Assembly: GCA_000733415.1 (NCBI GenBank)
Contig: KL662192.1
Span: 108,921 to 172,920 of the forward strand
Length of the DNA: 64,000 nt
DNA from: [Leptolyngbya] sp. JSC-1
GTDB lineage: Bacteria > Cyanobacteriota > Cyanobacteriia > Elainellales > Elainellaceae
Direction of reading: 5' to 3'
Below, piece by piece: positions 41,815 through 50,216 of the stretch. The notes beneath the pieces are model-generated. The model ran no database searches. It was not told where the DNA came from and saw only the letters and a program-made list of their open reading frames with translations. Positions within the stretch are counted from its first letter, which is position 1. The number at the start of each line of letters is the position of its first letter. The position numbers and the translations under genes are program-made.

Positions 41815-43005
41815 TTAATTCGATAGGCGGAACAAGGGACGTAGCCTTACCCCAACTGCTGTGCCTAAAAGCGCAAAACCAATCCAGAGCCAGCCATGCA
41901 GGCTAGTTGAAGCAATACCGCTAAAGTAGGCACCAACATTACAGCCAAAGGCGAGCCTGGCCCCATACCCCATCATCAGACCACCGATCAAGGCTGCGGC
42001 AACTGCCAATTTAGATGGCGGCTTTTTCAGCCATAGTTTCCCTGCTAATGCTGCCGCCAATGTGGCTCCCAGAACAATGCCGAAATTCATCACTGAAATC
42101 ACATCAGCAAATACGCTTTGGCTCAAGGCAGTCGCTCCCATACCCTGACTCCAAAACTCGCTCGTCGCCGGGTTCCAGCCTAGCTGCTGCGCAATCTTCG
42201 CTGTCCATAGCATGAATCCCCAAGTTACGCCCCAAGGCCGTCCTGCGATCAACAGCGTGATCCAGTTGAGTACCGCTAGCGCAATCGCACCGAATGCCAG
42301 CGACCAAGGGCCATAGAGTAAAGTTCTGAAGCTAAATGGCAGAGGCTCGACTGCTCTAACCTGGTTCTTGCGTTCCCAATACCAAAGCACGGCTGCAATC
42401 AGTACTAACCCTAGCAACTGCACGGCTACCCCTGCCCAACTCCACAGCGTGATCAGCGACAGTGGTTCGGTTTTCGGAAGACCGGCCCAGATATAGCCTG
42501 TTAAACTAGCCCAAAATGCGCCGATGCCAAAGGTGAGTAAGGTCAACAGCATCATACTGCTGCCGCCGCCAATCGTATAGAGCGTCCCGCAGGCACAACC
42601 ACTGCCCAACTGCATGCCAATGCCAAACAAAAACGCACCGATTGCGCCCTGAACCGCCACGGGGGCCACCGCACCCGTCACCGTCTGGCCAAAGGCAGCG
42701 CCGCTAATCAAAATCGGAGCAAACAGCACCGTCGCAGCAATCAGCATCAGCATCTGGGCACGAATCGCCTTCACTTCACCATAGATAAACAGTTTGCGAT
42801 AGGCCGAGGCAAAGCCAAAGCTAGCGTGGTAGAGACTCACCCCAAATAAACTGCCAATCAAAAACAGCACGCTTTGTCGCCAGCCAAATCCACTCAGAGC
42901 GACTGCACCGGTGGTGAGAAGGGCCAGCACAAATAGCACGATTGCGCGCTGAGTTGGAGGTTGAACACTTTGAGGAGGCAGCGTCAGCCCAGATGCATTG
43001 CTCAT
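41815..43005 (-). CDS. YeeE/YedE-family sulfur (thiosulfate) transporter
   Basis: 396 residues and about ten membrane segments. Conserved cysteine motifs of the YeeE/TsuA family are present: GSGCACGTLYTIGGG in the first half and FGCNVGAYFSGIASTSLHGW in the second. TsuA-type proteins import thiosulfate. It is last in a minus-strand run with a 65-aa membrane protein and a secreted rhodanese, under S26 box 12. Confidence 0.9.
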   Translation of the reverse strand: MSNASGLTLPPQSVQPPTQRAIVLFVLALLTTGAVALSGFGWRQSVLFLIGSLFGVSLYHASFGFASAYRKLFIYGEVKAIRAQMLMLIAATVLFAPILISGAAFGQTVTGAVAPVAVQGAIGAFLFGIGMQLGSGCACGTLYTIGGGSSMMLLTLLTFGIGAFWASLTGYIWAGLPKTEPLSLITLWSWAGVAVQLLGLVLIAAVLWYWERKNQVRAVEPLPFSFRTLLYGPWSLAFGAIALAVLNWITLLIAGRPWGVTWGFMLWTAKIAQQLGWNPATSEFWSQGMGATALSQSVFADVISVMNFGIVLGATLAAALAGKLWLKKPPSKLAVAAALIGGLMMGYGARLAFGCNVGAYFSGIASTSLHGWLWIGFALLGTAVGVRLRPLFRLSN

Positions 43006-43025
43006 AAACTGATTAATTAGCTGAA

Positions 43026-43223
43026 TTAGCTACTAGTTTCCGATTTTTCTTTTTCCTGCTCGGTTTGTTCTTGCTCCTCATCTTCAGGAGGAAGCGTGGG
43101 CGCACAGCTAACTAGAACTCCCAGACTCGATGCAGCGCCCGTTGCCACAACCGACAAGATGGCTAACCCTGCTCCAGCGGTGACAATTGCGCCACCCATT
43201 AGCAGCATTGCGATTCTCAGCAT
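43026..43223 (-). CDS. Small membrane protein in the YeeE-rhodanese operon
   Basis: 65 residues. An N-terminal hydrophobic stretch (LLMGGAIVTAGAGLAILSVVATGAA, one long or two short helices) is followed by an acidic Glu/Gln-rich tail. GAGGTAA precedes the ATG, and it lies 20 bp before yeeE and 28 bp after the rhodanese gene, so it is probably a real operon member. Function unknown. Confidence 0.6.
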   Translation of the reverse strand: MLRIAMLLMGGAIVTAGAGLAILSVVATGAASSLGVLVSCAPTLPPEDEEQEQTEQEKEKSETSS

Positions 43224-43251
43224 GGTTTACCTCGATAGTTCCCTAGACATT

Positions 43252-44205
43252 CTAGGCTTCATCCCGTCCGGTTTCAATCGGTAGATCAAGCTGCGCCGAA
43301 TATTCAGTCCAGGAACCCTCGTAAACTCGGACGTTAGGATATCCTAGCAAGTGCTTTAAGACATGGTACTGCAAGGTCGCTTCCCGTCCGGTGCTGCAAG
43401 TGACAATAATATCGTTATCGGGCGTAATGCCGCGAGAGGCCAGGATCTGCTGAATTTCGCTTAGCGGCTTTAATTGATGGAAATTTGTCTCACCGACGGT
43501 AAACGTTACCCAGGGAATGTTCTTTGCGCCTGGGATATGGCCGTTCCGAATCCAAATGTCCTGCTCTCCGGCAAACAGTTCGGGCGGACGCGGATCAATG
43601 AACACTACATTCGGTTGACCAAGAGCCTGCTTCACCTGCTCAAGTGTGACTCGCACCGAGGGGTCGTCTTTGATCGTGAAATTGCCGGGACTATATTGGG
43701 GAAACTCTTTAGTCACGGGCAACTGAGCCGCCTTGTATCCGGTGAAACCCCCGTCAAGAATGGCGATATTGGAATGCCCAGATCGTTCCAGCAGATAGGC
43801 CACCATTGTAGCTCCCAATACATCGCGCCCGTCAGAATAAACCAATACCTTACTAGTGTCGGTGATGCCTGCCTGCGTAAACAGCGATCTTAGCTTCTCG
43901 GTTTCCCAATATTGGACGGGCAGGGTACCATTTGGTCCACGAAAAGTGTTGTCAGCAATGTGAACGGCACCGGGAATGTGAGCAGTAAAGTAATCAAACG
44001 GATTAACTCGCACATCCAGGACTCGCAAATTGGGATCATTGGCATGTTCAGCTACCCAGCTAGGTTGGACAACCTGAACTGTCGTAGTGCTGGCCTTAGC
44101 TGGATAGAAAGGAAGAAGCGGAATCAGAATAGCAAAGGTGATTAGGGATGCAACAAAGGCCGCTAGTCGCCATTTTGTTCGCATGAATCGATTCCAAACG
44201 CTCAT
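43252..44205 (-). CDS. Exported two-domain rhodanese (thiosulfate sulfurtransferase)
   Basis: 317 residues. A signal peptide (RTKWRLAAFVASLITFAILIPLL) leads to two rhodanese domains. The first (about 50-170) has VLVYSDGRDVLGAT and lacks the catalytic Cys. The second (about 190-310) carries the active Cys in VTCSTGREATLQYHVLKHL. It would transfer sulfane sulfur from thiosulfate in the periplasm, next to the YeeE importer. S26 box 12 is 130 bp upstream. Confidence 0.93.
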   Translation of the reverse strand: MSVWNRFMRTKWRLAAFVASLITFAILIPLLPFYPAKASTTTVQVVQPSWVAEHANDPNLRVLDVRVNPFDYFTAHIPGAVHIADNTFRGPNGTLPVQYWETEKLRSLFTQAGITDTSKVLVYSDGRDVLGATMVAYLLERSGHSNIAILDGGFTGYKAAQLPVTKEFPQYSPGNFTIKDDPSVRVTLEQVKQALGQPNVVFIDPRPPELFAGEQDIWIRNGHIPGAKNIPWVTFTVGETNFHQLKPLSEIQQILASRGITPDNDIIVTCSTGREATLQYHVLKHLLGYPNVRVYEGSWTEYSAQLDLPIETGRDEA

Positions 44206-44335
44206 AGTTATACTTACCTTATCAATGCGGAATCAAGAGAAATAGAAACTCTAACCCTGCAAACAAAACCCTCACGGTTGACTTGGCCGCGAATCGAAAA
44301 AAGCTGATAGCAGGAATTGGAGTGAATCTATTAAA

Positions 44336-44361
44336 TACGGTAAGTCGCTCAGCGAACCGTA
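44336..44361. promoter_or_regulatory. S26 box 12 (rhodanese-yeeE operon)
   Basis: TACGGTAA-GTCGCTCAGC-GAACCGTA. Strong inverted repeat upstream of the rhodanese gene. Confidence 0.75.
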
Positions 44362-44476
44362 TTTTCTTGAAGCTATCATCCCACAAGCCTGACCTGATTT
44401 GCAAGACAGCCGCTAGGTAATTTAGAGAATTGCTGAAAAAAGCAGAAGGTGGCTTAAACAACCCTCTGCTCCAACT

Positions 44477-44602
44477 TCAGCCTAACTTTTCAACCGCGTA
44501 GATAGCGAAAATAGACAACAGGATCAGAAAAAATCCAACCAGGCAGGACAGACTTAACACAAGCAAAGGCGCATTCCTAACTGGAGGGCTATTGGTTTGC
44601 AT
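44477..44602 (-). CDS. 41-aa small membrane protein after ssuA2
   Basis: ATG at 44602 with AGGAG 9 bases upstream, stop at 44477. The product has one strong membrane helix (LLVLSLSCLVGFFLILLSIF) with a short polar start and an acidic/basic end. It lies 29 bp downstream of ssuA2 on the same strand, so it may be part of the ssu operon. No homologue is recognised. Confidence 0.45.
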   Translation of the reverse strand: MQTNSPPVRNAPLLVLSLSCLVGFFLILLSIFAIYAVEKLG

Positions 44603-44631
44603 AGGACTGATCTCCTGAATAACAGGCAGCA

Positions 44632-45654
44632 TTAGCTAGGAAAAATCTTGGTATAGTCACTTGCTGCTAAAAACGCTTCTTTGACCTGAATCGATTTCGA
44701 AATGACTTGGGCTTTGTAAAATATATCTGCCACCTGCTGTTGCGCCTGCTGCACGGTTTCATCAACAGGGAGTATATCCCAACTGCGACGCTTGTACACC
44801 TCTTCCAGAATGACCACATCTACTTTGATATCCTTAGAGAAGCGTTCGGCTACCTCTCGGATATTTTGTTTGACCCATTCGCCATTTTGTTTTGCTTCAT
44901 CGAGCACTACTTTCAGTGACTCTGGCTGGGTTTCAGCAAACTGTTGGGCAGATAGAAAGAATGTACGTCGCTCTCGGCCCACCTTCAGTTCACGGATATT
45001 CCCATTGGCCTGCACAACCGCCAGAAACGGATCCCAAATCGACCAGGCATCGACATTACCCTGCTCAAATGCTGCTCTGGCATCGGCAGGAGACAACGAA
45101 ACCACCTCGACCTCGCTGACATCAATATTGTTTTCTTCTAGCACTTTCAGCAAAAGGTAGTGAGCACTCGAACCTTTCTGCAGCGCAACCTTTTTACCCT
45201 TTAAATCAGCAGGCGATTGAATCGCTGAATTCTGGGATACCACAACATCCTGGGTTTCCGGTGCCAGGAGCGTAACGCTAGCATAGTAAAACTGTCCGCC
45301 TGCAGCTTGGGAAAAGATCGGTGGCGATTCACCCACTCCGCCAAAGTCGATTTTGCCTGCGTTCATGGCTTCAAGCATGGGTGGCCCCGACGGAAACAAC
45401 GACCACTCAATCGTCCCACCTAGCTGCTGAATTCGCTTGTCGAGATTGCCTCTAGAACGCAGCAGATCCAGCTCGGTCGCCTTTTGATAGCCGATGCGCA
45501 CCGTTGTACCGGCTAAAGGTGATGGGCTATTGGCAGCAGGCGAGTCAGAACTAGAGCCAGCCTGGTTCGACGAGTTGCTAGCACAGCTTGCCGCAATTAG
45601 AGGAATACTGAAACCGATCAATCCAGAGAGAACTGTTCTTCGCTTCAGATACAT
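44632..45654 (-). CDS. ssuA: Sulfonate-binding lipoprotein SsuA (copy 2)
   Basis: 340 residues. A twin-arginine-like KRRTVLSGL start and lipobox IAASC precede the SsuA fold (VRIGYQKATELDLLRSRG, GPPMLEAMNAGKIDFGGVGESPPIF, VDAWSIWDPFLAVVQ). It is paralogous to the protein at 32510. Third gene of ssuCBA, it supplies the transporter encoded upstream. Confidence 0.93.
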   Translation of the reverse strand: MYLKRRTVLSGLIGFSIPLIAASCASNSSNQAGSSSDSPAANSPSPLAGTTVRIGYQKATELDLLRSRGNLDKRIQQLGGTIEWSLFPSGPPMLEAMNAGKIDFGGVGESPPIFSQAAGGQFYYASVTLLAPETQDVVVSQNSAIQSPADLKGKKVALQKGSSAHYLLLKVLEENNIDVSEVEVVSLSPADARAAFEQGNVDAWSIWDPFLAVVQANGNIRELKVGRERRTFFLSAQQFAETQPESLKVVLDEAKQNGEWVKQNIREVAERFSKDIKVDVVILEEVYKRRSWDILPVDETVQQAQQQVADIFYKAQVISKSIQVKEAFLAASDYTKIFPS

Positions 45655-45710
45655 ACATGAAACCCTTTGAGAATGCGCTGTCTATTCTTTAATAAACATT
45701 TGAGTAAAAG

Positions 45711-46517
45711 CTAGGACTGAAAGGCTGGTAGAGCGGAGACATCACGTTCAAGCTGACGCGGTCTGCCCAAAATTTGATCGAGTATTCTCATCTTCAGCTC
45801 GGCAAATTCAGCACTGCCCTGATTGCGAGGACGCGGCAAGCTGATCGACAAATTCAAGGAAATCTCGCCGTCTTCGATCACAATGACCCGATCGGCCAAG
45901 TATACGGCTTCTTCTACTTCATGGGTCACGAGAAATGCCGTAAACTGTTGCTCTTTCCAGAGTGTCTCAATCAAATTTTGCATCTCCAATCGCGTCAGGG
46001 CATCCAGCGCACCCAACGGCTCATCCAGTAACAGCAGGCGGGGCTGACTGACTAGCGCTCGTGCTAGAGCCACCCGCTGCCGCTGCCCACCTGACAACTG
46101 GGTAATCCAGCGATTTGCTCGGTCAGCCAATCCCACTTCCTGGAGCGCCCACTGCCCCCGCTGCTGACTTTGATATTTCAATCCCAGCGTCACGTTATCC
46201 AACACTCGTCGCCAAGGCAGTAATCGCGAATCTTGAAACATGACCCTGGCAAATGGATTGAGTCCCCCTAGCGGCTGCTCGTCGATGTAAATCTGACCAC
46301 TGGTTGGAGTGTCCAAACCACTCAGCAATCGTAGTAAGGTACTTTTGCCGCAGCCACTCTTACCGACTACGGCCACAAACTCGCCCGCGTTAATTTCTAG
46401 ATTCATACCTTTGAGAACTTGAAAGTTGCCAAATGACTTACTCAAATCCTGAACGACCACGTGAGCACCACTCGTTACATTGACAGGGTCACTCTTGGTA
46501 TAATTTATTGCACTCAT
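45711..46517 (-). CDS. ssuB: Sulfonate ABC transporter ATPase SsuB
   Basis: 268 residues. Walker A GKSGCGKST, signature LSGGQRQRVALARAL, Walker B LLLLDEPLGALD and H-loop FLVTHEVEEAVYLADR are intact. It has the NitT/TauT subfamily look (VMFQDSRLLPWRRVLDNV). It lies 37 bp after ssuC and 56 bp before ssuA2. Confidence 0.95.
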   Translation of the reverse strand: MSAINYTKSDPVNVTSGAHVVVQDLSKSFGNFQVLKGMNLEINAGEFVAVVGKSGCGKSTLLRLLSGLDTPTSGQIYIDEQPLGGLNPFARVMFQDSRLLPWRRVLDNVTLGLKYQSQQRGQWALQEVGLADRANRWITQLSGGQRQRVALARALVSQPRLLLLDEPLGALDALTRLEMQNLIETLWKEQQFTAFLVTHEVEEAVYLADRVIVIEDGEISLNLSISLPRPRNQGSAEFAELKMRILDQILGRPRQLERDVSALPAFQS

Positions 46518-46554
46518 TCAGTCATACTCCAAATAATTCAAACTACTAGTTCAA

Positions 46555-47358
46555 CTAACCTTGCTGACTGGGATGCCACGGTAACCACCAGCGCTCTAGT
46601 GTCCGCACAATCGAATCAGCCAGTTTGCCCAATAATGCATACAGCAAAATGCTCATCACGACTACATCCGTCTGCATGAATTCTCTGGCGTTCATCGCCA
46701 TATAGCCGATGCCTGAGTTGGCAGCAATCGTTTCAGCCACAATCAGCGTCAGCCACATCAAGCCCAAGGCATAACGTAGGCCAACTAGCATATTGGGCAA
46801 AGCTCCCGGTAACACAATCTGTGAAAACAATTGCTTACGACTTAGACCATAGACTCGACCCATTTCCAAGAGATTGGGATCAATCGAGCGAATACCTGCA
46901 AATGTGTTGATGTAAATCGGAAAGAAAACACCCAAAGATACTAAAAAAATCCGAGCCGAATCACCAATTCCGAACCAGAGAATCACCAGCGGAATCAGGG
47001 CTAGGTGAGGAATATTCCGAATCATTTGGATAGAACTGTCTAGCAGCAGTTCAGCTCGCCGAGCTAGCCCATTCAGCACTCCTAAACTCAAGCCAATACT
47101 GCCCCCAATCAGAAAACCGGCCAGAGCGCGGTAAAGACTCACCACCACGTTGCGCACCAGCTCACCGCTGAGAGCTAACCGAATCGCCGCTTCCACAATT
47201 TGGGTCGGGGCTGGCAAAATCCGAGTCGAGATGATGCCGATCTGGGCCAGAATTTGCCAGAGCACAATCAGAGCAGCCGGAATCAGCCAGGGCGCAAACT
47301 GCTGCCAGGGTAGCGTCTGCCAAGAGAATTTAGAGGAGTGGGACTGCACTAATTGCAT
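46555..47358 (-). CDS. ssuC: Sulfonate ABC transporter permease SsuC
   Basis: 267 residues, about six membrane segments, with the ATPase-contacting loop MGRVYGLSRKQLFSQIVLPGALPNMLVGLRYALG typical of SsuC/TauC. It is the first gene of ssuCBA. S26 box 13 lies 180 bp upstream. Confidence 0.95.
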   Translation of the reverse strand: MQLVQSHSSKFSWQTLPWQQFAPWLIPAALIVLWQILAQIGIISTRILPAPTQIVEAAIRLALSGELVRNVVVSLYRALAGFLIGGSIGLSLGVLNGLARRAELLLDSSIQMIRNIPHLALIPLVILWFGIGDSARIFLVSLGVFFPIYINTFAGIRSIDPNLLEMGRVYGLSRKQLFSQIVLPGALPNMLVGLRYALGLMWLTLIVAETIAANSGIGYMAMNAREFMQTDVVVMSILLYALLGKLADSIVRTLERWWLPWHPSQQG

Positions 47359-47538
47359 AACTTTACTGCATTATTTCAACGGGTCGTTCAATTCTTGCTC
47401 ACTGGGTCGGTCACGGCTAACCAACCTTCACGAGCAACAGCGCTGCAAATCTGAACTGGAACTAGCTAAATGGCTCGGCTCGGACCAACCCTTATCTACC
47501 CCGCTTGACGTTCTACTTCTTGAACTGCGACTCAATAC

Positions 47539-47564
47539 TACTATAAATTGGTCGAGATACCGTA
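47539..47564. promoter_or_regulatory. S26 box 13 (ssuCBA)
   Basis: TACTATAA-ATTGGTCGAG-ATACCGTA, followed by GATTAA. It lies in the 355-bp gene-free stretch 47359-47713, which otherwise shows nothing clear. Confidence 0.65.
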
Positions 47565-47713
47565 GATTAATAAGGCAATGATTGCATATACAAAGCCGGA
47601 AAGCAAGCACTCTGGCGATAAATTGGATTTATCTTATTAACGCCTTATAGCTTTGAATCTTGACCCTAGGAGTAGACAATTCGACATCGAGAATTCAGAG
47701 AAATACGCTACTC

Positions 47714-48145
47714 TCAGCTCTCTAAAAAACTCTTGAGATGGGGCTGTTCCACATTCACACCAATTTCCTCGGCTTTGGCAATCACCTGTTCACGGTTCAG
47801 TCCCTGCTGGGTTGCTAGCGCAATTAGGGCTAACGCTAACGCTCTTGCTCCGGCTCCGCAATGAAAAAAGACTGGCTTGGGAAGATCCTCTAGTTTCCAC
47901 AGTACTTTGGCCATCAGGCTATCATCTGCTTCTCCAGGACTGAGGGGAACATTGACATATTCCAACCCGGCATCGGTTGCTTGCTGCTGCTCATCGCTTA
48001 ATGTACCGGCTTCGTTCGGCGAACGCAAATTGACAATCGATTTAAACCCCTGCTCCGCCAAGTGCTGAATGGTCTCGGCATCGGGTTGCCCTCCAGCATA
48101 AAAGTCTTCACTGATCTGCTTGGGCGGATCGTTTGCTTGACTCAT
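47714..48145 (-). CDS. DUF442-type phosphatase (beta-lactamase-hydrolase-like), active site intact
   Basis: 143 residues. The tyrosine-phosphatase-like loop is H95-C96-GAGA-R101 (CX4R). It shares AEQGFKSIVNLRSP and the LEYVNVPL region with the degenerate paralogue at 9312. In many bacteria this domain is fused or linked to sulfide-quinone reductase and persulfide dioxygenase, in keeping with an S26 box right at its start (48151-48176). The substrate is unknown. Confidence 0.9.
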   Translation of the reverse strand: MSQANDPPKQISEDFYAGGQPDAETIQHLAEQGFKSIVNLRSPNEAGTLSDEQQQATDAGLEYVNVPLSPGEADDSLMAKVLWKLEDLPKPVFFHCGAGARALALALIALATQQGLNREQVIAKAEEIGVNVEQPHLKSFLES

Positions 48146-48150
48146 AAAAC

Positions 48151-48176
48151 CCCGGTATTCCGATAAAGATTTTGTA
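48151..48176. promoter_or_regulatory. S26 box 14 (phosphatase)
   Basis: On the minus strand TACAAAAT-CTTTATCGGA-ATACCGGG. It ends 5 bp before the ATG, so binding would block ribosome or polymerase access. Confidence 0.5.
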
Positions 48177-48279
48177 TCTTACATTTACCAAATCATAACA
48201 GAGGTTTAAATTGCCAAGTAGGGTTTGAATCTTAATAATTAAAGTGCTGCTCTGTTATAGGTGAATTGAGGAAAACAAC

Positions 48280-49481
48280 GTGTCCCAGAACCCAGAAGAG
48301 AACCAGCCCATAGAATCGCTGCCCTATGCTCAACTCAGTCCATCTCAGCGGCAGCAACGGCTCAACGAACTGGCACTTGTTTTTTGAAGCTTGGCACCAT
48401 TGCTTTTGGAGGTCCGGCGGCTCACATCGCCATGGTGGATCAGGAGGTGGTGAATCGGCGGCGGTGGATGAGCCGCGAAAAGCTGCTGGATTTGTTAGGA
48501 GTCACCAATCTGATTCCAGGTCCTAATTCAACCGAGTTGGCGATTCACATTGGCTACGAACGGGCGGGCTGGCGGGGTCTGATGGTAGCCGGAGCTAGCT
48601 TTATTCTGCCGGCAATGCTGATTGTTTGGGCACTGGCTGCCATCTATGTCCGCTACCAAACCCTGCCCCAGGTGGAATGGTTGCTCTATGGCATCAAGCC
48701 GGTGATTATTGCCGTCGTCCTACAGGCCGTTTGGCAGTTGGGCAAAAAGGCAGCGAAAGATGGTTCTACCATTGCGGCTGGAGTGGCAGCATTAATTGGC
48801 TATTTAGTCGGAATCAACGAAATTCTGCTGCTGTTGGTGCTGGGTGTACTCGTGATGCTGCTGAAGCGCCCCCGTAAAACTCAACCGATTGGGGTGTTCC
48901 TAGTCCCATTTAGCTTGCTCGCGCAGATGGGAACGGGTGCGGCCAGTTCTGCCGCGGTGGGATGGATTAACGTATTTCTGTTTTTCCTCAAGATCGGCTG
49001 TGTGCTGTATGGCAGTGGCTATGTGTTGCTGGCCTTTTTGCAGCGAGATTTGGTGGAACGTAACCAGTGGTTGACCTCGCAGCAGCTCTTGGATGCCGTA
49101 GCTATCGGTCAGGTGACGCCGGGACCGGTATTTACCACCGCAACCTTTGTCGGCTATTTGCTAGCCGGTCATGCTGGAGCAATTGCGGGCACTATCGGTA
49201 TTTTTCTCCCAGCCTTTGTGCTGGTATGGCTGGTGAATCCGTGGGTGACGAAACTGCGGCAATCGGCTTGGACCAGTGGGTTTCTGGATGGCGTTAATGC
49301 GGCTTCACTGGGGCTGATGGCGGGTGTCTCCTACACATTGCTGAGAACCGCGCTAGTAGATGAATTAACGATAATCGTCGCGGTTTTGAGTATGATTGCC
49401 GTTTTTCGCTTTAAAGTGAATTCGGCTTGGCTGGTGCTGGCTGGGGGAATAATCGGATTGATATCTAATCTATTGTTTTAG
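48280..49481 (+). pseudogene. chrA: ChrA chromate transporter with N-terminal frameshift
   Basis: A two-domain chromate transporter. From GTG 48280 the frame encodes 35 normal N-terminal residues (LSPSQRQQRLNELALVF) and stops at TGA 48385. The rest (LKLGTIAFGGPAAHIAMVDQ to the end) continues one base back. A run of six Ts (48380-48385) stands where seven would keep the frame. The second half has GQVTPGPVFTTATFVGYLLAG. The joined protein would be about 399 residues, the normal ChrA size. It is either a mutated gene, a case of slippage, or a shorter protein from TTG 48384 without a ribosome binding site. Confidence 0.75.
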
Positions 49482-50094
49482 AGACAGAAACAACGATATG
49501 AGAGTACTAAGTAGAACAACATAATTAAACATGAAACCCAAAGGAGGTGATATCGCCGCCCTTCGGGCGGCGATATCACTCTGATCTTGCTTTTAATTCA
49601 GTTGAATTACTTAGAACACCTAGGTGTAAATCTCAACGAACTTCAAGCCTTAATTCTACAAGCACTATCGAGTACCCAAAGCGGATACTAACAATGAAGC
49701 ATAGGCAACTTCAATGGCATGTATCGCTATTGCTAGAAGTTAGGTGATTATTTCATTGATCAAACTCGCTCAGCAATATCCTAAGTCGATTAATTAAGTT
49801 GATCAACATCATTCATTTGCAGATCCGCAGTGGCAGTGTCTCGCTGACTAGGGCAAGATGCCCGCATTTTATCTACCGTTGAATTGGGTTGACCTACTTA
49901 TTGTGATTTGCAGCAAACGATTCAAGATTAATAGTTACAAATTTTACTTTCTATTCCTGTTTGTATCTGAAAGCACAAATGTATTTTGAATCACAAAATA
50001 TTCGCCTCAGTTCAAAGAACTGAATGCTTAGCATCCACCCAAACATTTACCCAAACGCTTGATCTTCTACTATTACCTGTGCTAACCTGATTCA
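49482..50094. other. Gene-free region with an SD-like hairpin and small ORF relic
   Basis: Contains the palindrome at 49547-49579 and a possible disrupted 45-codon frame (49532-49690). Bases 49700-50090 show AT-rich sequence without a recognisable gene. Confidence 0.5.
49547..49579. repeat. 15-bp perfect hairpin with C(TTCG)G loop
   Basis: GTGATATCGCCGCCC, loop TTC, then the exact reverse complement. It is preceded by AAAGGAGGTGAT, a full complement of the 16S rRNA 3' end. GATATC flanks the 17-nt core GCCGCCCTTCGGGCGGC on both sides, as if duplicated by insertion. Confidence 0.8.
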
Positions 50095-50120
50095 TACGGT
50101 AAATCGATAAAGTTACCGTA
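50095..50120. promoter_or_regulatory. S26 box 15 (ssuD)
   Basis: TACGGTAA-ATCGATAAAG-TTACCGTA, a perfect 8-bp inverted repeat and the best copy in the window. It is 96 bp upstream of ssuD. Confidence 0.8.
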
Positions 50121-50216
50121 GATTTGTAAGTTAGGCGCTAGGTGCGTCAGTGGGGGGTTGTAAAAGACTGGCCCTTCATCTCGCGCCGATGCAATGTTTT
50201 CAGCAGGAGTTTGGCA

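Noticed and set aside
44222..44461. 79-aa open frame upstream of the rhodanese gene
   Set aside because: It spans the S26 box and an AT-rich promoter region and shows no protein features.
49547..49579. Hairpin as an intrinsic terminator of chrA
   Set aside because: The stem is strong but the following bases are mixed, not a U tract, and the GATATC flanks fit an insertion better. Termination is not excluded.
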